Positions 22,060 to 33,942 of a stretch of 64,000 nucleotides of DNA are shown one piece after another. The notes beneath the pieces were generated by a model that was not told the origin of the DNA, searched no databases, and was given only the letters and a program-made list of their open reading frames with translations. A program made the translations under genes and the position numbers. The stretch is taken from the NCBI RefSeq assembly GCF_000973545.1, contig NZ_CP010049.1, positions 620,001-684,000 of the forward strand. Reading direction: 5' to 3'. Position 1 is the first letter of the stretch. The number at the start of each line of letters is the position of its first letter. The DNA comes from Blochmannia endosymbiont of Camponotus (Colobopsis) obliquus (lineage in GTDB: Bacteria > Pseudomonadota > Gammaproteobacteria > Enterobacterales > Enterobacteriaceae).

Positions 22060-23202
22060 TTATTCTCTATCTTTTAATTTATTTATTCTATTACATAAAA
22101 TGATATTTTTTTCTTGTGCATCTAACAATGCAGCTTTAGCGCGAATATGAACTTCCAATTGATCAATCAATGATTTATTGTCAAAACGTTTTTTTTGTCG
22201 TATACCATCTTCATAATAAGAACTAGTATTATGCCCGCCAGCCACTCCAATAGTCGAAACTAAAGCTTCGCCTGGACCATTAACAACACAACCAATAATA
22301 GAAACATCCATGGGACGAGAAATATCTTCCAGTCTTTTTTCAAGAATATTCACTGTAGATATAACATCAAACTCCTGCCGTGAACATGTAGGACACGCAA
22401 TAAAATTAATACCTCGTGAACGAATATGCAACGATCTTAAAATATCAAAAGCTACTTTTACTTCTTCCACAGGATCAGCTGCTAAAGACACGCGTAAAGT
22501 GTCTCCAATACCCTCTTGTAATAATAATCCCAATGCAATAGCAGATTTTACAGTACCATTACGGAAACCACCTGCTTCAGTCAACCCCAAATGTAATGGT
22601 TGATCAGTTTGTACAGCTAATCTACGATACGCTTCGATTGTTAAAAACACATCGGAGGATTTAATACTCACCTTAAATTGATCAAAATTTAATTTATCTA
22701 AAATATCAATATGACGCATTGCCGATTCTAACAAAGCATCTAATGTAGGCTCTCTATATTTTTTTAATAAATCACGTTCTAACGAACCCGCGTTAACCCC
22801 AATACGAATAGATATATTTTTATCTTTTGCAGATGATACCACTGAATTAATTCGACTAATATTTCCAATATTCCCAGGATTAATACGTAAACAATCTGCT
22901 CCATATTCAGCTACCTTTAAGGCAATGCGATAATCAAAGTGAATATCTGCCACTAAAGGCACTGTAACTTGTTTTTTTATAATTTTAAATGCTTCCGCCG
23001 ATGCCAACGTAGGCACTGCAATCCGCACAATATCAACACCCGCATCTTTTAAAAGATTAATCTGTTTTACAGAATTTTCAATATCTGTAGTACGAGTATT
23101 CAACATCGATTGCACAGCTATAGGAGCAGCATCTCCTATAGGCACGCTACCAACATATATCCTTTTAGATTTTCTTCGAACAACAGTCGTTAAATTACTC
23201 AT
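22060..23202 (-). CDS. ispG: 4-hydroxy-3-methylbut-2-enyl diphosphate synthase
   Basis: Iron-sulfur enzyme of the MEP isoprenoid pathway converting MEcPP to HMBPP. It is 380 residues (E. coli 372). N-terminal [25 protein letters not shown] and the cluster cysteines in [12 protein letters not shown] and [12 protein letters not shown] are intact. Its [4Fe-4S] cluster implies that a cluster-assembly system survives elsewhere, as only iscS of the isc genes is seen nearby. Confidence 0.97.
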   Translation of the reverse strand: MSNLTTVVRRKSKRIYVGSVPIGDAAPIAVQSMLNTRTTDIENSVKQINLLKDAGVDIVRIAVPTLASAEAFKIIKKQVTVPLVADIHFDYRIALKVAEYGADCLRINPGNIGNISRINSVVSSAKDKNISIRIGVNAGSLERDLLKKYREPTLDALLESAMRHIDILDKLNFDQFKVSIKSSDVFLTIEAYRRLAVQTDQPLHLGLTEAGGFRNGTVKSAIALGLLLQEGIGDTLRVSLAADPVEEVKVAFDILRSLHIRSRGINFIACPTCSRQEFDVISTVNILEKRLEDISRPMDVSIIGCVVNGPGEALVSTIGVAGGHNTSSYYEDGIRQKKRFDNKSLIDQLEVHIRAKAALLDAQEKNIILCNRINKLKDRE

Positions 23203-23519
23203 TATTTATATTAATTAAATATTCCCACAGAATATCTATAAATGAAATCCTGATCTATAAAAACCAAAACTATATAAAATAAAATATTCTAATATCTTCC
23301 TATAAAAAACGATTGTACTTTTAATAAACAAAAAACTCAATAATAAACAGAACAAAATACACACAAAAACACACAACAAAAAAAATTAACATTCAAAAAA
23401 ACAATTACATGAAACCACAATAAACTAGTTAATAATTAGTATTGATATTACATCATTTTCATTATTTTTAAAATTATCAAAAAATGGTTATTGATACATA
23501 CTAACAACATTATCACAAT
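23203..23519. other. Gap between rodZ stop and ispG
   Basis: 317 bp downstream of the shortened rodZ. In E. coli rodZ runs almost up to ispG, so this stretch probably corresponds to the lost periplasmic part of RodZ, but no frame gives a readable remnant. Confidence 0.5.
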
Positions 23520-23933
23520 CTACTTTATAGTAACACCAATAATAAAAAACACTAATATAACTATTAAAACAAACATTAAACAAGAAATTTTAATTAACCA
23601 ATTATATTTTTGTAAATAATTTATTTTTTTTAAAGATAAACTATGTGAGCTAGTAGATTTTGAATATAAATTTGGATATTGTTCAGACAACATTAACATC
23701 ACTTCATCATCAGAAATATGCACTAATCTAGCATATGAACGAATATACCCACGAAAAAAAATTGATGAAATATTCGGATGAATATCATTTTCTTCAATAT
23801 CACGAATTGTAGAAATTTTTAAATACAATCTATCAGCTACTGCTTGTTGACTTAATCCCATAACTTCTCGAGCATTCCGCAAACGTTCACCTATCGTAAT
23901 CGTCTTATGTCCCTGATCGTAATCATTATTCAT
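23520..23933 (-). CDS. rodZ: RodZ, cytoplasmic HTH plus membrane segment only
   Basis: RodZ anchors the MreB cytoskeleton in rod-shape control. This gene encodes 137 residues against 337 in E. coli. The cytoplasmic helix-turn-helix/MreB-binding domain is well kept (GERLRNAREVMGLSQQAVADRL, RGYIRSYARLVHI; residues 14-82), followed by a basic/polar linker and one membrane segment at about residues 113-135. The protein ends four residues later, so the periplasmic region is gone. The frame is open and conserved, so it may work as a minimal RodZ rather than being a pseudogene. Confidence 0.88.
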   Translation of the reverse strand: MNNDYDQGHKTITIGERLRNAREVMGLSQQAVADRLYLKISTIRDIEENDIHPNISSIFFRGYIRSYARLVHISDDEVMLMLSEQYPNLYSKSTSSHSLSLKKINYLQKYNWLIKISCLMFVLIVILVFFIIGVTIK

Positions 23934-24490
23934 TTATTACTCTAACTAATTTTGTTGCTAATAACAACTATACGAAACTAACTGCAATTATTAAAATCAT
24001 TATCAATTAATAATAACTTTAATAATACAACAAATAACTAAATAATTATAGTTGTAATATTGAATATTTAATTAACAATACTCACAACCCTCTTATCATA
24101 ATATAAATATTAACTGTTTTTGTTTTAAACTTATTCATATCACACCATATATACTAAAATAAATTAATATAAAAAATAATATTAACTTTAATATTTTAAT
24201 TATCATTAAACAAAAAACGTCTAATTAATCTTATTATAAAATAATCATGAAATACAAAAAAAGAAATAAACAAAATATTTACATACATTGCATATACAAT
24301 TTTTTTAACTAAATTAACAAAATTTAAAAAAACAACTATTTTTTGTTTACTATGATATAAAATACATATAATCTCAAATAATTAAGCATGACAACCTATA
24401 CAATAAATATAAACAACATATTTTTAAAAATAAAGCAACAACAAGAAATACATCGTTATGGTTATTTTATTAACCTAATTATTAAAATTA
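23934..24490. other. Gap between rlmN and rodZ
   Basis: 557 bp of AT-rich sequence with no supported gene; pilF (yfgB-yfgA interval in E. coli) is missing. No hairpin or RNA gene recognised. Confidence 0.55.
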
Positions 24491-25576
24491 TTAATTAATA
24501 ATATTATTAAAATTAACTATACGGTTAGTCACTTTACCTATCAATTGTCCACACGCAGCATTAATATCACTCCCTCTGGTTTTGCGAATAGTAGTAATTA
24601 AACCATAACTCATTAAAACTTTAGCAAAACAATCTATGCGCGCACTAGAACTACATTGATAAGGAAAATAAGAAATAACATTCCATGGTATCAAATTTAT
24701 TTTACAAGAAATATCTCTTAATCTATTTGCCAACTCATGAGCATGTTCAACATAATCATTAACATAATTTAACATAATATATTCAAATGTTACCATCCCA
24801 TGAGCAGCTTTAGATTTAAATAAATAACGGCGTATAGATGATAATAAATCATCCATATTATATTTACGGTTAATAGGCATAAGCTGATTACGTATTCTAT
24901 CATTAGATGCATGAAGAGAAACAGCCAATGCTACATCAATCATATCAATAAATTTATTAAGAGCAGGTACTATACCAGAAGTAGAAATAGTGACATGCCG
25001 TTTAGATAATTTAAAACCTATATCATCTAACATAATTTCAATAGCTGGCACAACATTGGAAATATTTAACAAAGGTTCTCCCATACCCATCATAACAACA
25101 TTGGTGATAGGATAACGACTGATAATCTTTTTATCTTTAATCATTTTATTTATAATCCATACCTGACCAATGATTTCTGATACACATAAATTACGATTAA
25201 ACCCTTGAAAACCTGTAGCACAAAAAGTACATTGTAAACCACATCCAACTTGAGAAGAAATACATAAAGTTGAACGGTTTTTTGAGGGAAGAAAAACAGT
25301 TTCGATCTGTTGATTGCCCACTTGCATTGTTAATTTAATTGTCCCATCAAAAGAACGCTGTTTTTTTACAATTTTAGGAGGATGAATTTCTGCCAATGAA
25401 TATAATTTATCCTGCAAAGTTTTTTTTATATTTGTCATGTGATAAAAATTACTGCAATAATAATGATACATCCAATGCATTACCTGATCTGCTCGAAAGT
25501 ATTTTTCACCTAAAGAAACAAAAAAATCACGAAATTTTTTACGATTTAAATCAAATAAATTAATCTTTTTTTGCAT
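24491..25576 (-). CDS. rlmN: Dual-specificity 23S rRNA/tRNA m2A methyltransferase
   Basis: Radical-SAM enzyme methylating C2 of A2503 in 23S rRNA and A37 in some tRNAs. It is 361 residues (E. coli 384), with shorter ends. The cluster motif is [19 protein letters not shown], the [10 protein letters not shown] segment follows, and the C-terminal catalytic cysteine is in NAACGQL. It starts [15 protein letters not shown], matching the E. coli core after its N-terminal extension. It and ispG are both Fe-S enzymes. Confidence 0.97.
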   Translation of the reverse strand: MQKKINLFDLNRKKFRDFFVSLGEKYFRADQVMHWMYHYYCSNFYHMTNIKKTLQDKLYSLAEIHPPKIVKKQRSFDGTIKLTMQVGNQQIETVFLPSKNRSTLCISSQVGCGLQCTFCATGFQGFNRNLCVSEIIGQVWIINKMIKDKKIISRYPITNVVMMGMGEPLLNISNVVPAIEIMLDDIGFKLSKRHVTISTSGIVPALNKFIDMIDVALAVSLHASNDRIRNQLMPINRKYNMDDLLSSIRRYLFKSKAAHGMVTFEYIMLNYVNDYVEHAHELANRLRDISCKINLIPWNVISYFPYQCSSSARIDCFAKVLMSYGLITTIRKTRGSDINAACGQLIGKVTNRIVNFNNIIN

Positions 25577-25637
25577 ATTAATACAAAATTACCTTTTTAT
25601 ATTCAAATAAATAAGAAATAATCAATAATTAAACATG

Positions 25638-26057
25638 TTAACAAATTTCAAGTACATTAAAAAAATAAGCAATTTCCCGCGCAGCTGATATCTTAGAATC
25701 TGATCCGTGAATTGCATTTTCTATTAAACTATCAGCATAATCAGCGCGTAAAGTACCAGGAGCAGCGTGTATTGGATTAGTATTTCCCATAACTTGACGA
25801 TTACGATTTATAATATTTTCACCCTCTAAAACTTGCACTACTAATCGTTCTGATGTCATAAAATTAACCAAATTATTAAAAAACAATTTTTCTTTATGTT
25901 CAAAATAAAAACCTTCAACTTGTTTAGGAGTTAATCGTAGCATTTTAAAAGCGATAATAACAAAACCATGACTTTCTAAACGACTTATAATCGCACCAAC
26001 TACATTTTTAACAATTGCATTGGGTTTTATAATTGAAAGAGTACGTTCCTGATGCAT
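25638..26057 (-). CDS. ndk: Nucleoside diphosphate kinase
   Basis: Balances NTP and dNTP pools by transferring gamma phosphates through a phosphohistidine. It is 139 residues (E. coli 143). Recognisable are [12 protein letters not shown], the catalytic His in NAIHGSDS near residue 118, and [10 protein letters not shown]. The C-terminus is slightly shorter. It lies between iscS and rlmN, as in the E. coli order with intervening genes removed. Confidence 0.97.
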   Translation of the reverse strand: MHQERTLSIIKPNAIVKNVVGAIISRLESHGFVIIAFKMLRLTPKQVEGFYFEHKEKLFFNNLVNFMTSERLVVQVLEGENIINRNRQVMGNTNPIHAAPGTLRADYADSLIENAIHGSDSKISAAREIAYFFNVLEIC

Positions 26058-26312
26058 TTAATGATCCCTTATTTTGATATATTATTCCAATCACAATATT
26101 AAACTACTTAATTCAATTCAACAAATATAAAAATAATTTAAATTGACATAATAAAACATAAAAAAATATCTTATTAATAATAATTTTTCTCAATACTGTA
26201 TAACATTGCAATCCACAATCTAGTATCTCTTTTATTAGAAAAAATAGTAAACAATCTACTAAAAATATAAAACATCTATAACAAAAATATAATTCTTAAC
26301 CTCTCAAAATAC

Positions 26313-27491
26313 TTATACAAAACCACCTAAATTATCCATTTCATATAAACCTGAAATAACATGTCTTATTTGATAGATTGCATAATCTATTTCTTCTATT
26401 GTGGTAAATCGTCCAAACGAAATTCTGATAGATCTATAAGCCAAATTATCACTTAATCCTATTGCTTTCAACACATAAGAAGGCTCAACTTGATTAGAAA
26501 CACAGGCAGAACCATAGGAAATAGCAATATCTTTTAAAGCTGAAATAAGAACATTATTTTTTATTTTAGGAAAGCAAATATTTAATAATGTCGCAACCCC
26601 ATGTTGTAAACTACCGTTTAATATAATACCATCAATTCTTTGTAAACCTTTCCAAAAACGATTACGTAACTTAAATAAACGAGATATTTCTAATGACATT
26701 TCTTCCTGTAAAATACGACATGCTTCTCCCATACCAACAACTTGATGTACAGGTAACGTACCAGATCGAATTCCACGTTCATGACCACCGCCATGCATTT
26801 GTGTTTGAATATTAATCATAGCATCTTGCCGTACATAAAGACAACCTATACCTTTAGGGCCATATAATTTATGAGCGCTAAACGACATCAAATCAATGGG
26901 CAAAAATACTAAATTAACAGGTAATTTACCGATACTTTGAGCAGCATCCACATGAAACAAAACACCATGACGACGACATAAATTACCAATTGCTTCAATA
27001 TCCTGAACAATACCAATTTCATTATTTACATGCATAATAGAAACTAAAATAGTCTCTTTACGAAAAAAATTATTCAGATCATTTAATAAGATTAAACCAT
27101 TTTGCTGTGGCACTAAATATGTAACATCAACTCCTTGAGACTCAAGGTACTGACAAGTATTTAATACTGATTTATGTTCTATCAAACTAGTAATAATATG
27201 ACACTTATTTTTTTTACAATAAAACTCAACAACTCCTTTAATTGCTAAATTATTTGATTCAGTAGAACCTGAAGTAAAAATAATCTCTCTTGAATTTGCA
27301 CCTATTAATGTAGCTATCTGACTACGAGCTAAATCAACAGCATCCTCCGCCTGCCAACCATAATAATGTGATCTAGATGCTGGGTTACCGAACACACCAT
27401 CTAAAGTAAAACACTGCTTCATTTTTTCTAATACTCTATAATCCATCGGAGTAGTAGAAGCATAATCAAAATATATTGGCAATTTTATCAA
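26313..27491 (-). CDS. iscS: Cysteine desulfurase IscS
   Basis: PLP enzyme taking sulfur from cysteine for tRNA thiolation and Fe-S clusters. It is 392 residues (E. coli 404). PLP lysine lies in [12 protein letters not shown] and the catalytic Cys in [16 protein letters not shown]. The last dozen or so residues of the E. coli protein are missing; that tail takes part in contact with IscU. The start is TTG at 27491 with AGGGG 8 nt upstream. None of iscR, iscU, iscA, hscB, hscA or fdx is adjacent, so it stands alone. A role mainly in tRNA thiolation is an inference. Confidence 0.94.
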   Translation of the reverse strand: MIKLPIYFDYASTTPMDYRVLEKMKQCFTLDGVFGNPASRSHYYGWQAEDAVDLARSQIATLIGANSREIIFTSGSTESNNLAIKGVVEFYCKKNKCHIITSLIEHKSVLNTCQYLESQGVDVTYLVPQQNGLILLNDLNNFFRKETILVSIMHVNNEIGIVQDIEAIGNLCRRHGVLFHVDAAQSIGKLPVNLVFLPIDLMSFSAHKLYGPKGIGCLYVRQDAMINIQTQMHGGGHERGIRSGTLPVHQVVGMGEACRILQEEMSLEISRLFKLRNRFWKGLQRIDGIILNGSLQHGVATLLNICFPKIKNNVLISALKDIAISYGSACVSNQVEPSYVLKAIGLSDNLAYRSIRISFGRFTTIEEIDYAIYQIRHVISGLYEMDNLGGFV

Positions 27492-28267
27492 AAAAATAAC
27501 CCCTGCATAATGTAACTAATAACATTCTTATAATGCAATATTAAAAATATTAATGTTTACTCAAAATATAACCAAGTTATATATATAAATTTTTAACTAC
27601 AATATAAAATTTACATACTCAAACAACACAATGAATAACTTAAACAATATTAAACATTATCAAATAATTTTAATTATACTTATTGTAAATTTTATTAAAT
27701 CGTAAAATAGTAAACAAATCCAAAAATTTAGTTGCTATAAAAAATAAAATATCATAGTATCATAACAATAATAATATAGATTGTGAAATGTAATAACATA
27801 TTCTTAATATCTTCTAACATTATTAATTTTTTAAAAATTTCATGTATTTTATAATGTCAACACCAATAAAAATAAAAATACAAAGATAATTAATAATATA
27901 TATATAAATCAAGACGCCCTATTATTACACAATATAAAATAGTTAATGTCACAACATGAATCACATAAAATGTGGTAATATAATATACAGCATTTAACAC
28001 ATAATTATATATTATAAAATGTTTTTATTATACAGTTAACACATCTTTATCCCTAATTTTTCTTTAACACACTAAATATATATAAAATTAAAATTATACA
28101 AATAACATATATAAATATCAAATTAATAATCTAAGAATAATTATTTATTCTAATGTAATTATTAACAAAAAAAATAAATTAAGATCATAATTAATTATAT
28201 ATTTTATTCAATTACATATAACATTATTGAAGCTACATATATTATAAAGTTAAACGGATAAACATCC
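27492..28267. other. Divergent gap iscS/suhB
   Basis: 776 bp without a supported gene between iscS (minus) and suhB (plus). It must contain both promoters, but no match stands out against the AT background. iscR, trmJ and other E. coli genes of this interval are absent. Confidence 0.55.
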
Positions 28268-29080
28268 ATGCACCCAATGCTTAATATCGCCATTCGTGCT
28301 ATTAGAAAAGCTGGCAACTTTATTATTAGACAATACGAAATTCTTAACACTATAAATTATAAAATTCATTTAAACAAACACTTTATTATAAATTTTGAAA
28401 AAAAAATAACAAATATAATTATAGAAATAATTCACAAATCATACCCTTTACACAATTTCATTACAACTAGAAACAATTGTAATTATACTCAAAAAAACAA
28501 TCATATACAATGGGTGATTGATCCATTAAATAATATTAATAACTTTATTAAAAAATTTCCGCATTTCGCAACATCCATTACTATTAGAATTAAAGGTCGT
28601 ACAGAAATTGTCGTAATATACGATCCTATACGTAATGAATTATTTAGTGCAAATAGAGGAGGAGGTGCACTATTAAATGGTTGTCGTTTAAGATGTAGTA
28701 TAAACAAAAATTTAGAAGATACTATATTAGCCACTTATTTTTCTGAAACTAATAAACAACAATCTATACATTTATTAAATAATTTATATATAAAATGCAA
28801 AGATTTCAGATATACCGGATCTTCTTTATTAGATCTAGCATATGTAGCTGTTGGGCGTGTAGATGGACTATTTGCAACTGGTATAAAACCATACAGCTTA
28901 ATTGGCGGAGAATTAATAATTAGAGAAGCAGGAGGGTTGATGAGTGATTTACTTGGTAATACTAATTATCTAGTATCCGGTAATATTATCGCAGGCAACG
29001 CAAAAATAATTAAAGAAATATCTTTATTTTTTCGTATTTATCTAAATTCAAATTTAAACAAAAATCAAAAACATAATTAA
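28268..29080 (+). CDS. suhB: SuhB, inositol-monophosphatase fold with eroded active site
   Basis: Full length (270 residues; E. coli 267) with clear homology at both ends: MHPMLNIAIRA, then WVIDPL, IKGRTEIVVIYDPIRNELFSANRGGGA, LDLAYVAVGRVDGLF and GGELIIREAGG. The catalytic set is largely lost. E. coli Glu67-Glu68 are Thr67-Arg68; DPLDGTTNF has become DPLNNINNF (Asp87 to Asn, Thr89 to Ile); PWDFAAGEL has become PYSLIGGEL (Asp212 to Ser). Phosphatase activity is therefore unlikely. E. coli SuhB also belongs to the Nus antitermination complex on rRNA genes, a role that needs no catalysis, and boxA sites persist in this window. Keeping it for that role is an inference. Confidence 0.93.
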   Translation: MHPMLNIAIRAIRKAGNFIIRQYEILNTINYKIHLNKHFIINFEKKITNIIIEIIHKSYPLHNFITTRNNCNYTQKNNHIQWVIDPLNNINNFIKKFPHFATSITIRIKGRTEIVVIYDPIRNELFSANRGGGALLNGCRLRCSINKNLEDTILATYFSETNKQQSIHLLNNLYIKCKDFRYTGSSLLDLAYVAVGRVDGLFATGIKPYSLIGGELIIREAGGLMSDLLGNTNYLVSGNIIAGNAKIIKEISLFFRIYLNSNLNKNQKHN

Positions 29081-29154
29081 TCACTAAAATACACTTTTTA
29101 ATCAAACTATGTTTTTTTTAAAAATTAAAACTATTAACTAATTGTATATATAAA

Positions 29155-30396
29155 TTAATTAATTTGTACAGGATAATGTAAACAAATATCTAAAACTTTA
29201 TTTTTAACACTACTAATCATATCCATATTATCAATATTTTCTAATATATCACATATCCAAGTTGCTATATCAGACACATTATCTCCGTTAAAACCTCGAC
29301 GCGTAACCGCTGGCGTCCCTATACGTATACCCGAAGAAATTGAAGGATTTGTACAATCATTAGGAACACTATTTTTATTAACAATAATATTAGCCATGCT
29401 TAAAATTTCAGTAACCTTTTTACCAGTAAGATTTTTATTTATTAAATCAATTAAAAAAAGATGGCTATCAGTACCATTAGATACTACTTTAAACCCGCGT
29501 TGAATAAAAATATTAGCCATTATTTGAGCATTAGTAATAACTTGATGTTGATAATTTTTAAAAGACGGTTGCATTGCTTCTCTAAATGCTAATGCTTTAG
29601 CAGCAAGTACATGCATTAAAGGACCACCTTGACAACCAGGAAATACAGAAGAATTTAATTTTTTATAAAATTCTTTAGCACCACCAGATGCTAAAATTAA
29701 ACCACCACGTGGACCAGCCAAAGTTTTATGTGTGGTAGCAGTAACAACATGAGCATAAGGAATCGGGCTAGGATATAAACCAACAGCAACAAGACCTGCT
29801 ATATGTGCCATATCAACAAATAAATACGATCCTACATCATCAGCTATCTCTCTCATTTTTTTCCAATCTATTATTCTTGAATAAGCTGAAAAACCAGCTA
29901 CAAGCACCTTAGGGCGATAACGTTTGGCTAAATTAGATAAATGCACATAATCAATTATCCCTTGATCATTTACTCCATAAGACACTACTTTATATAATTT
30001 ACCAGAAAAATTTACTGAAGAGCCATGAGTTAAATGTCCTCCATGAGCCAATTGCATACCTAAAATTAAATCACCTGGTTTTAATAAAGCAGAATAAACA
30101 GCATAATTCGCTTGAGAACCAGAATGTGGTTGTATATTAGCATAATCTGCGCTGAATAATTTTTTTGCCCGATCAATACCCAATCTCTCTACTATATCAA
30201 CATATTCACAACCACCATAATAACGTTGACCAGGATACCCCTCAGCATATTTATTAGTTAATGGCGTACCTTGTGCTTTCATAACACAAATGCTAGCATA
30301 ATTTTCTGATGCAATTAATTCAACATGTTGTTGTTGACGTAAAATTTCTTTTTCTATAGCTTGCCATAACTCAAAGTCATAATCTGTAATATTCAT
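29155..30396 (-). CDS. glyA: Serine hydroxymethyltransferase
   Basis: PLP enzyme interconverting serine and glycine and charging tetrahydrofolate with one-carbon units for purine, thymidylate and formyl-Met synthesis. It is 413 residues (E. coli 417). The start [17 protein letters not shown], the LIASENYAS segment and the PLP lysine motif [15 protein letters not shown] are intact. It needs PLP, and the PLP synthesis gene pdxJ in this window is broken. Confidence 0.98.
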   Translation of the reverse strand: MNITDYDFELWQAIEKEILRQQQHVELIASENYASICVMKAQGTPLTNKYAEGYPGQRYYGGCEYVDIVERLGIDRAKKLFSADYANIQPHSGSQANYAVYSALLKPGDLILGMQLAHGGHLTHGSSVNFSGKLYKVVSYGVNDQGIIDYVHLSNLAKRYRPKVLVAGFSAYSRIIDWKKMREIADDVGSYLFVDMAHIAGLVAVGLYPSPIPYAHVVTATTHKTLAGPRGGLILASGGAKEFYKKLNSSVFPGCQGGPLMHVLAAKALAFREAMQPSFKNYQHQVITNAQIMANIFIQRGFKVVSNGTDSHLFLIDLINKNLTGKKVTEILSMANIIVNKNSVPNDCTNPSISSGIRIGTPAVTRRGFNGDNVSDIATWICDILENIDNMDMISSVKNKVLDICLHYPVQIN

Positions 30397-30808
30397 TTTT
30401 TTTATGTTACAATTATTTTACTCGAAACAAACGATAAAAATTACATTATTTATTACATACAAATCCGTAAATCATCAAACAAATATTCTTTTTAAAAAAA
30501 TTTGACAATATAACAAAGTAAATATAATCATTTTTTATAAACAAAACAAATTTTATTATTTTAAACTAAACACTACAAAATCATAAATTTAAAATAAAAT
30601 TATTAATACTAATTTAGTAATAGTTAAAATATTTTATTACAATCATGATTATATAATAAAATAAGTTTTATGTGTAAAGATAAAAAACATAAATCAATAT
30701 GACTATAATCCATTAACAAAAAAATATCAACTCACATCACAGTAATAATAAAACAATATACAATTATATTAATAATTTTATATCAACAATTAAATATATA
30801 TATAAATT
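30397..30808. other. Gap between tadA and glyA
   Basis: 412 bp of AT-rich sequence upstream of glyA (minus strand) with no supported gene, tRNA or strong hairpin. Confidence 0.55.
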
Positions 30809-31662
<854 letters not shown>

Positions 31663-32046
31663 TTATTGTTCAAAAATCACTACTGCACAAGCATAAAATT
31701 TATCATCAGTCAAAGTTACATGCATGCGTAAAATAGATAATTTATTTGCTAAAATTGCAGCATTCAAAAATACACATAATTTTGGTTTACCTAATTCATC
31801 ATTTAATATTTCAAATTGATTGTACGCAAGACCATATCGCATGCCAAATCCAAACGCCTTAACTGTAGCTTCTTTTGCAGCAAATCGTTTGGCTAAAAAG
31901 CAACTAGAACATTTTTCTTTATGATATCTTTTCAATTCTGCATCAGTGAGAATGCGTCGAGCAAATTTTTCACCAATTCGATTAACTATACATTTAATAC
32001 GATTAACTTCAACAATATCAACGCCAATACCATAAATTGTCATCAT
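31663..32046 (-). CDS. acpS: Holo-[acyl-carrier-protein] synthase
   Basis: Transfers 4'-phosphopantetheine from CoA to acyl carrier protein. It is 127 residues (E. coli 126). The metal-binding Asp lies in YGIGVDIVEVNRI and the Glu in KRFAAKEATVKAFG; NQFEILNDELGKP is also conserved. The first ATG (32046) overlaps the ancestral pdxJ stop (ATGA), so translation was probably coupled to pdxJ. With pdxJ now frameshifted, ribosomes ending early at 32101 may no longer feed this start. Confidence 0.96.
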   Translation of the reverse strand: MMTIYGIGVDIVEVNRIKCIVNRIGEKFARRILTDAELKRYHKEKCSSCFLAKRFAAKEATVKAFGFGMRYGLAYNQFEILNDELGKPKLCVFLNAAILANKLSILRMHVTLTDDKFYACAVVIFEQ

Positions 32047-32799
32047 TTATCTTGTGCTTTTAAAATCAAATATTTCATATCTTTCACTGCTTTTGATAAA
32101 CTACAAAAAAATTGCACGACTAATTATAACATGACCTATATTCAACTCTTTAATTAATGGCAATGATGCTATCGATATTACTCTGTCATAATCTAAACCA
32201 TATCCAGCATGCACTTCAAGACCATGTTGTAAAGCACAATAATGTATCCCATATTTTATGCGTTCAAATTCTAAACCACGTTGATTATTATCTATACATA
32301 AAGCAAAAATCCCAGTATGTATTTTAATACAAGAAGCACCTATATCAATTTCTGCCGAAATTTGATTTTCATCAGCATTAACAAACAATGATGATTTGAT
32401 ATCAAATTGATTAAGTTGAATAAGAAACTTAGATAATTTTGATTTTTTATAAGTATTAACATCTAAACCATATTCAGTCGTAATTTCTTTACGTCGCTCA
32501 GGTACTATGCAACAACTATTTGGTTGTAACTGACAAGCAAAATCTAACATTTCTTCTGTAACTACTATTTCTAAATTCATACGAGTTTGTATTGTTTTAC
32601 GTAACATAAACACATCTCTATCACAAAATATGTATACAATCTTCACGCAAATGTACAATTATACTATCAGCAACAAAATGTTCAGCAACAAACGCTGTAT
32701 CTATCTGTATGTACTGGATCTGGCCAAACAGACCACCGTTACTTGACGAAGAGTAGCTACATGATCAATATTTACACCTAATTTTAAACCAGATACCAT
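32043..32799 (-). pseudogene. pdxJ: Pyridoxine 5'-phosphate synthase, four frameshifts
   Basis: PdxJ makes pyridoxine phosphate in the DXP-dependent vitamin B6 pathway. The reading starts at ATG 32799 (MVSGLKLGVNIDHVATLRQ) but needs four frame changes: an extra A near 32739, a 10-nt tandem duplication (ATACAGATAG then ATACAG, 32695-32710), an extra T near 32623-32628, and one T too many in a T7 run (32105-32111). All homologous pieces are still readable: WPDPVHT, TAFVAEH, IIVHLRED, DRDVFMLRKTIQTRMNLE and the tail SLSKAVKDMKYLILKAQ. Removing 13 nt leaves 744 nt, an exact 248 codons. The longest open piece, 32101-32658, lacks the N-terminal active-site region. Confidence 0.9.
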
Positions 32800-33042
32800 A
32801 TAATTAAACCTAATACAAATTTCAACAACCAAAACACCAAAGGTAATTAAAAATCTTTTTCAATAAACACGATACATTAAAAAATTAATACAATTGAAAT
32901 TCAATCCATAACCCAACAATTCTAATTAATTTAGCAATCTATAGGTATATTATGATTCATTTACATATACAATAAATATAGAAAATACAAAAATTTTATT
33001 AAAAATAAACAACTCAAAACATAACAAAAAAATAATTTTAAT

Positions 33043-33942
33043 TTATATCATGCCAAACCGTTTTGCTATAAATTTTTCAGATTTTACCTTTACCCATACT
33101 TCAAGATGTACTGCCATTTTAAACAAATTTTCCATATCTTGTCTAGCTGCAATACTAATTTTCTTAATTTTATCACCTTGCTTTCCAATAATTATCTTTT
33201 TGTGCTCTTCTCGTTTTACTACAATAGAACCATAAATCTTATAACCATAAGATTTATTTTTTTCACATTGATCCACATAAACTTTACTGATATATGGTAA
33301 TTCTCCTCCTAAAAACCACATTAATTTTTCACGTATAATTTCTGATACTATAAACTCCTGAGAACAATTAGTAACATAATCCTTAGAAAACTGATGCTTT
33401 GCTATAGGTAAAATACTTTTTATAATATTAACTAACTTCATTGGATAAGTATCATTCTTAATGCAAACAGGTAACGTAACATAAAAATCTATTTGATTAT
33501 TCAAAAACTGTATATGTGGTAACAATAATTTTTTATTATAAACCTCATCTACTTTATTTATTAATAAAATAATAGGACAAAAAACATCATGCAACTCATT
33601 TAATACCGCTTGATCATCATAAGTCCATTTTATACCTTCAACAACAAAAATAATTAATGTTGTTATTTTTTTTATTAAAATATCATAAATACTATTAATT
33701 TCTACAAGTTTATTTAACATACGTTTTTGAGTAAATTTAATAATCCCAGGGTTATCCTTGTAAATTATCTGATGTACTCCTGACGTACTGACCCCTATTA
33801 TACTATACCATGTAGTCTGTGGTTTATCTGATACAATTGACAATTTTTTACAAATCAATTTATTAAATAAAGTAGATTTTCCTACATTTGAACGTCCAAT
33901 TATCTCTACATAACCACAATAAGTAATTTTTTCTTCATGCAT
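33043..33942 (-). CDS. era: GTPase Era
   Basis: Ribosome-assembly GTPase binding the 3' end of 16S rRNA through a KH domain. It is 299 residues (E. coli 301). G1 GRSNVGKST and G4 NKVDEV are intact; the KH loop reads [10 protein letters not shown]. Two motifs have drifted: G3 is DNPG instead of DTPG, and the G5 SAE region (ISAETG in E. coli) is replaced by VCIKND. recO, upstream in E. coli, is missing. Its start overlaps the rnc stop by 8 bp (ATGCATGA). Confidence 0.94.
   Translation of the reverse strand: MHEEKITYCGYVEIIGRSNVGKSTLFNKLICKKLSIVSDKPQTTWYSIIGVSTSGVHQIIYKDNPGIIKFTQKRMLNKLVEINSIYDILIKKITTLIIFVVEGIKWTYDDQAVLNELHDVFCPIILLINKVDEVYNKKLLLPHIQFLNNQIDFYVTLPVCIKNDTYPMKLVNIIKSILPIAKHQFSKDYVTNCSQEFIVSEIIREKLMWFLGGELPYISKVYVDQCEKNKSYGYKIYGSIVVKREEHKKIIIGKQGDKIKKISIAARQDMENLFKMAVHLEVWVKVKSEKFIAKRFGMI

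Noticed and set aside
32101-32658. Intact short PdxJ of 185 residues
   Set aside because: Homologous N- and C-terminal pieces continue in other frames on both sides, so this is the middle of a pseudogene.
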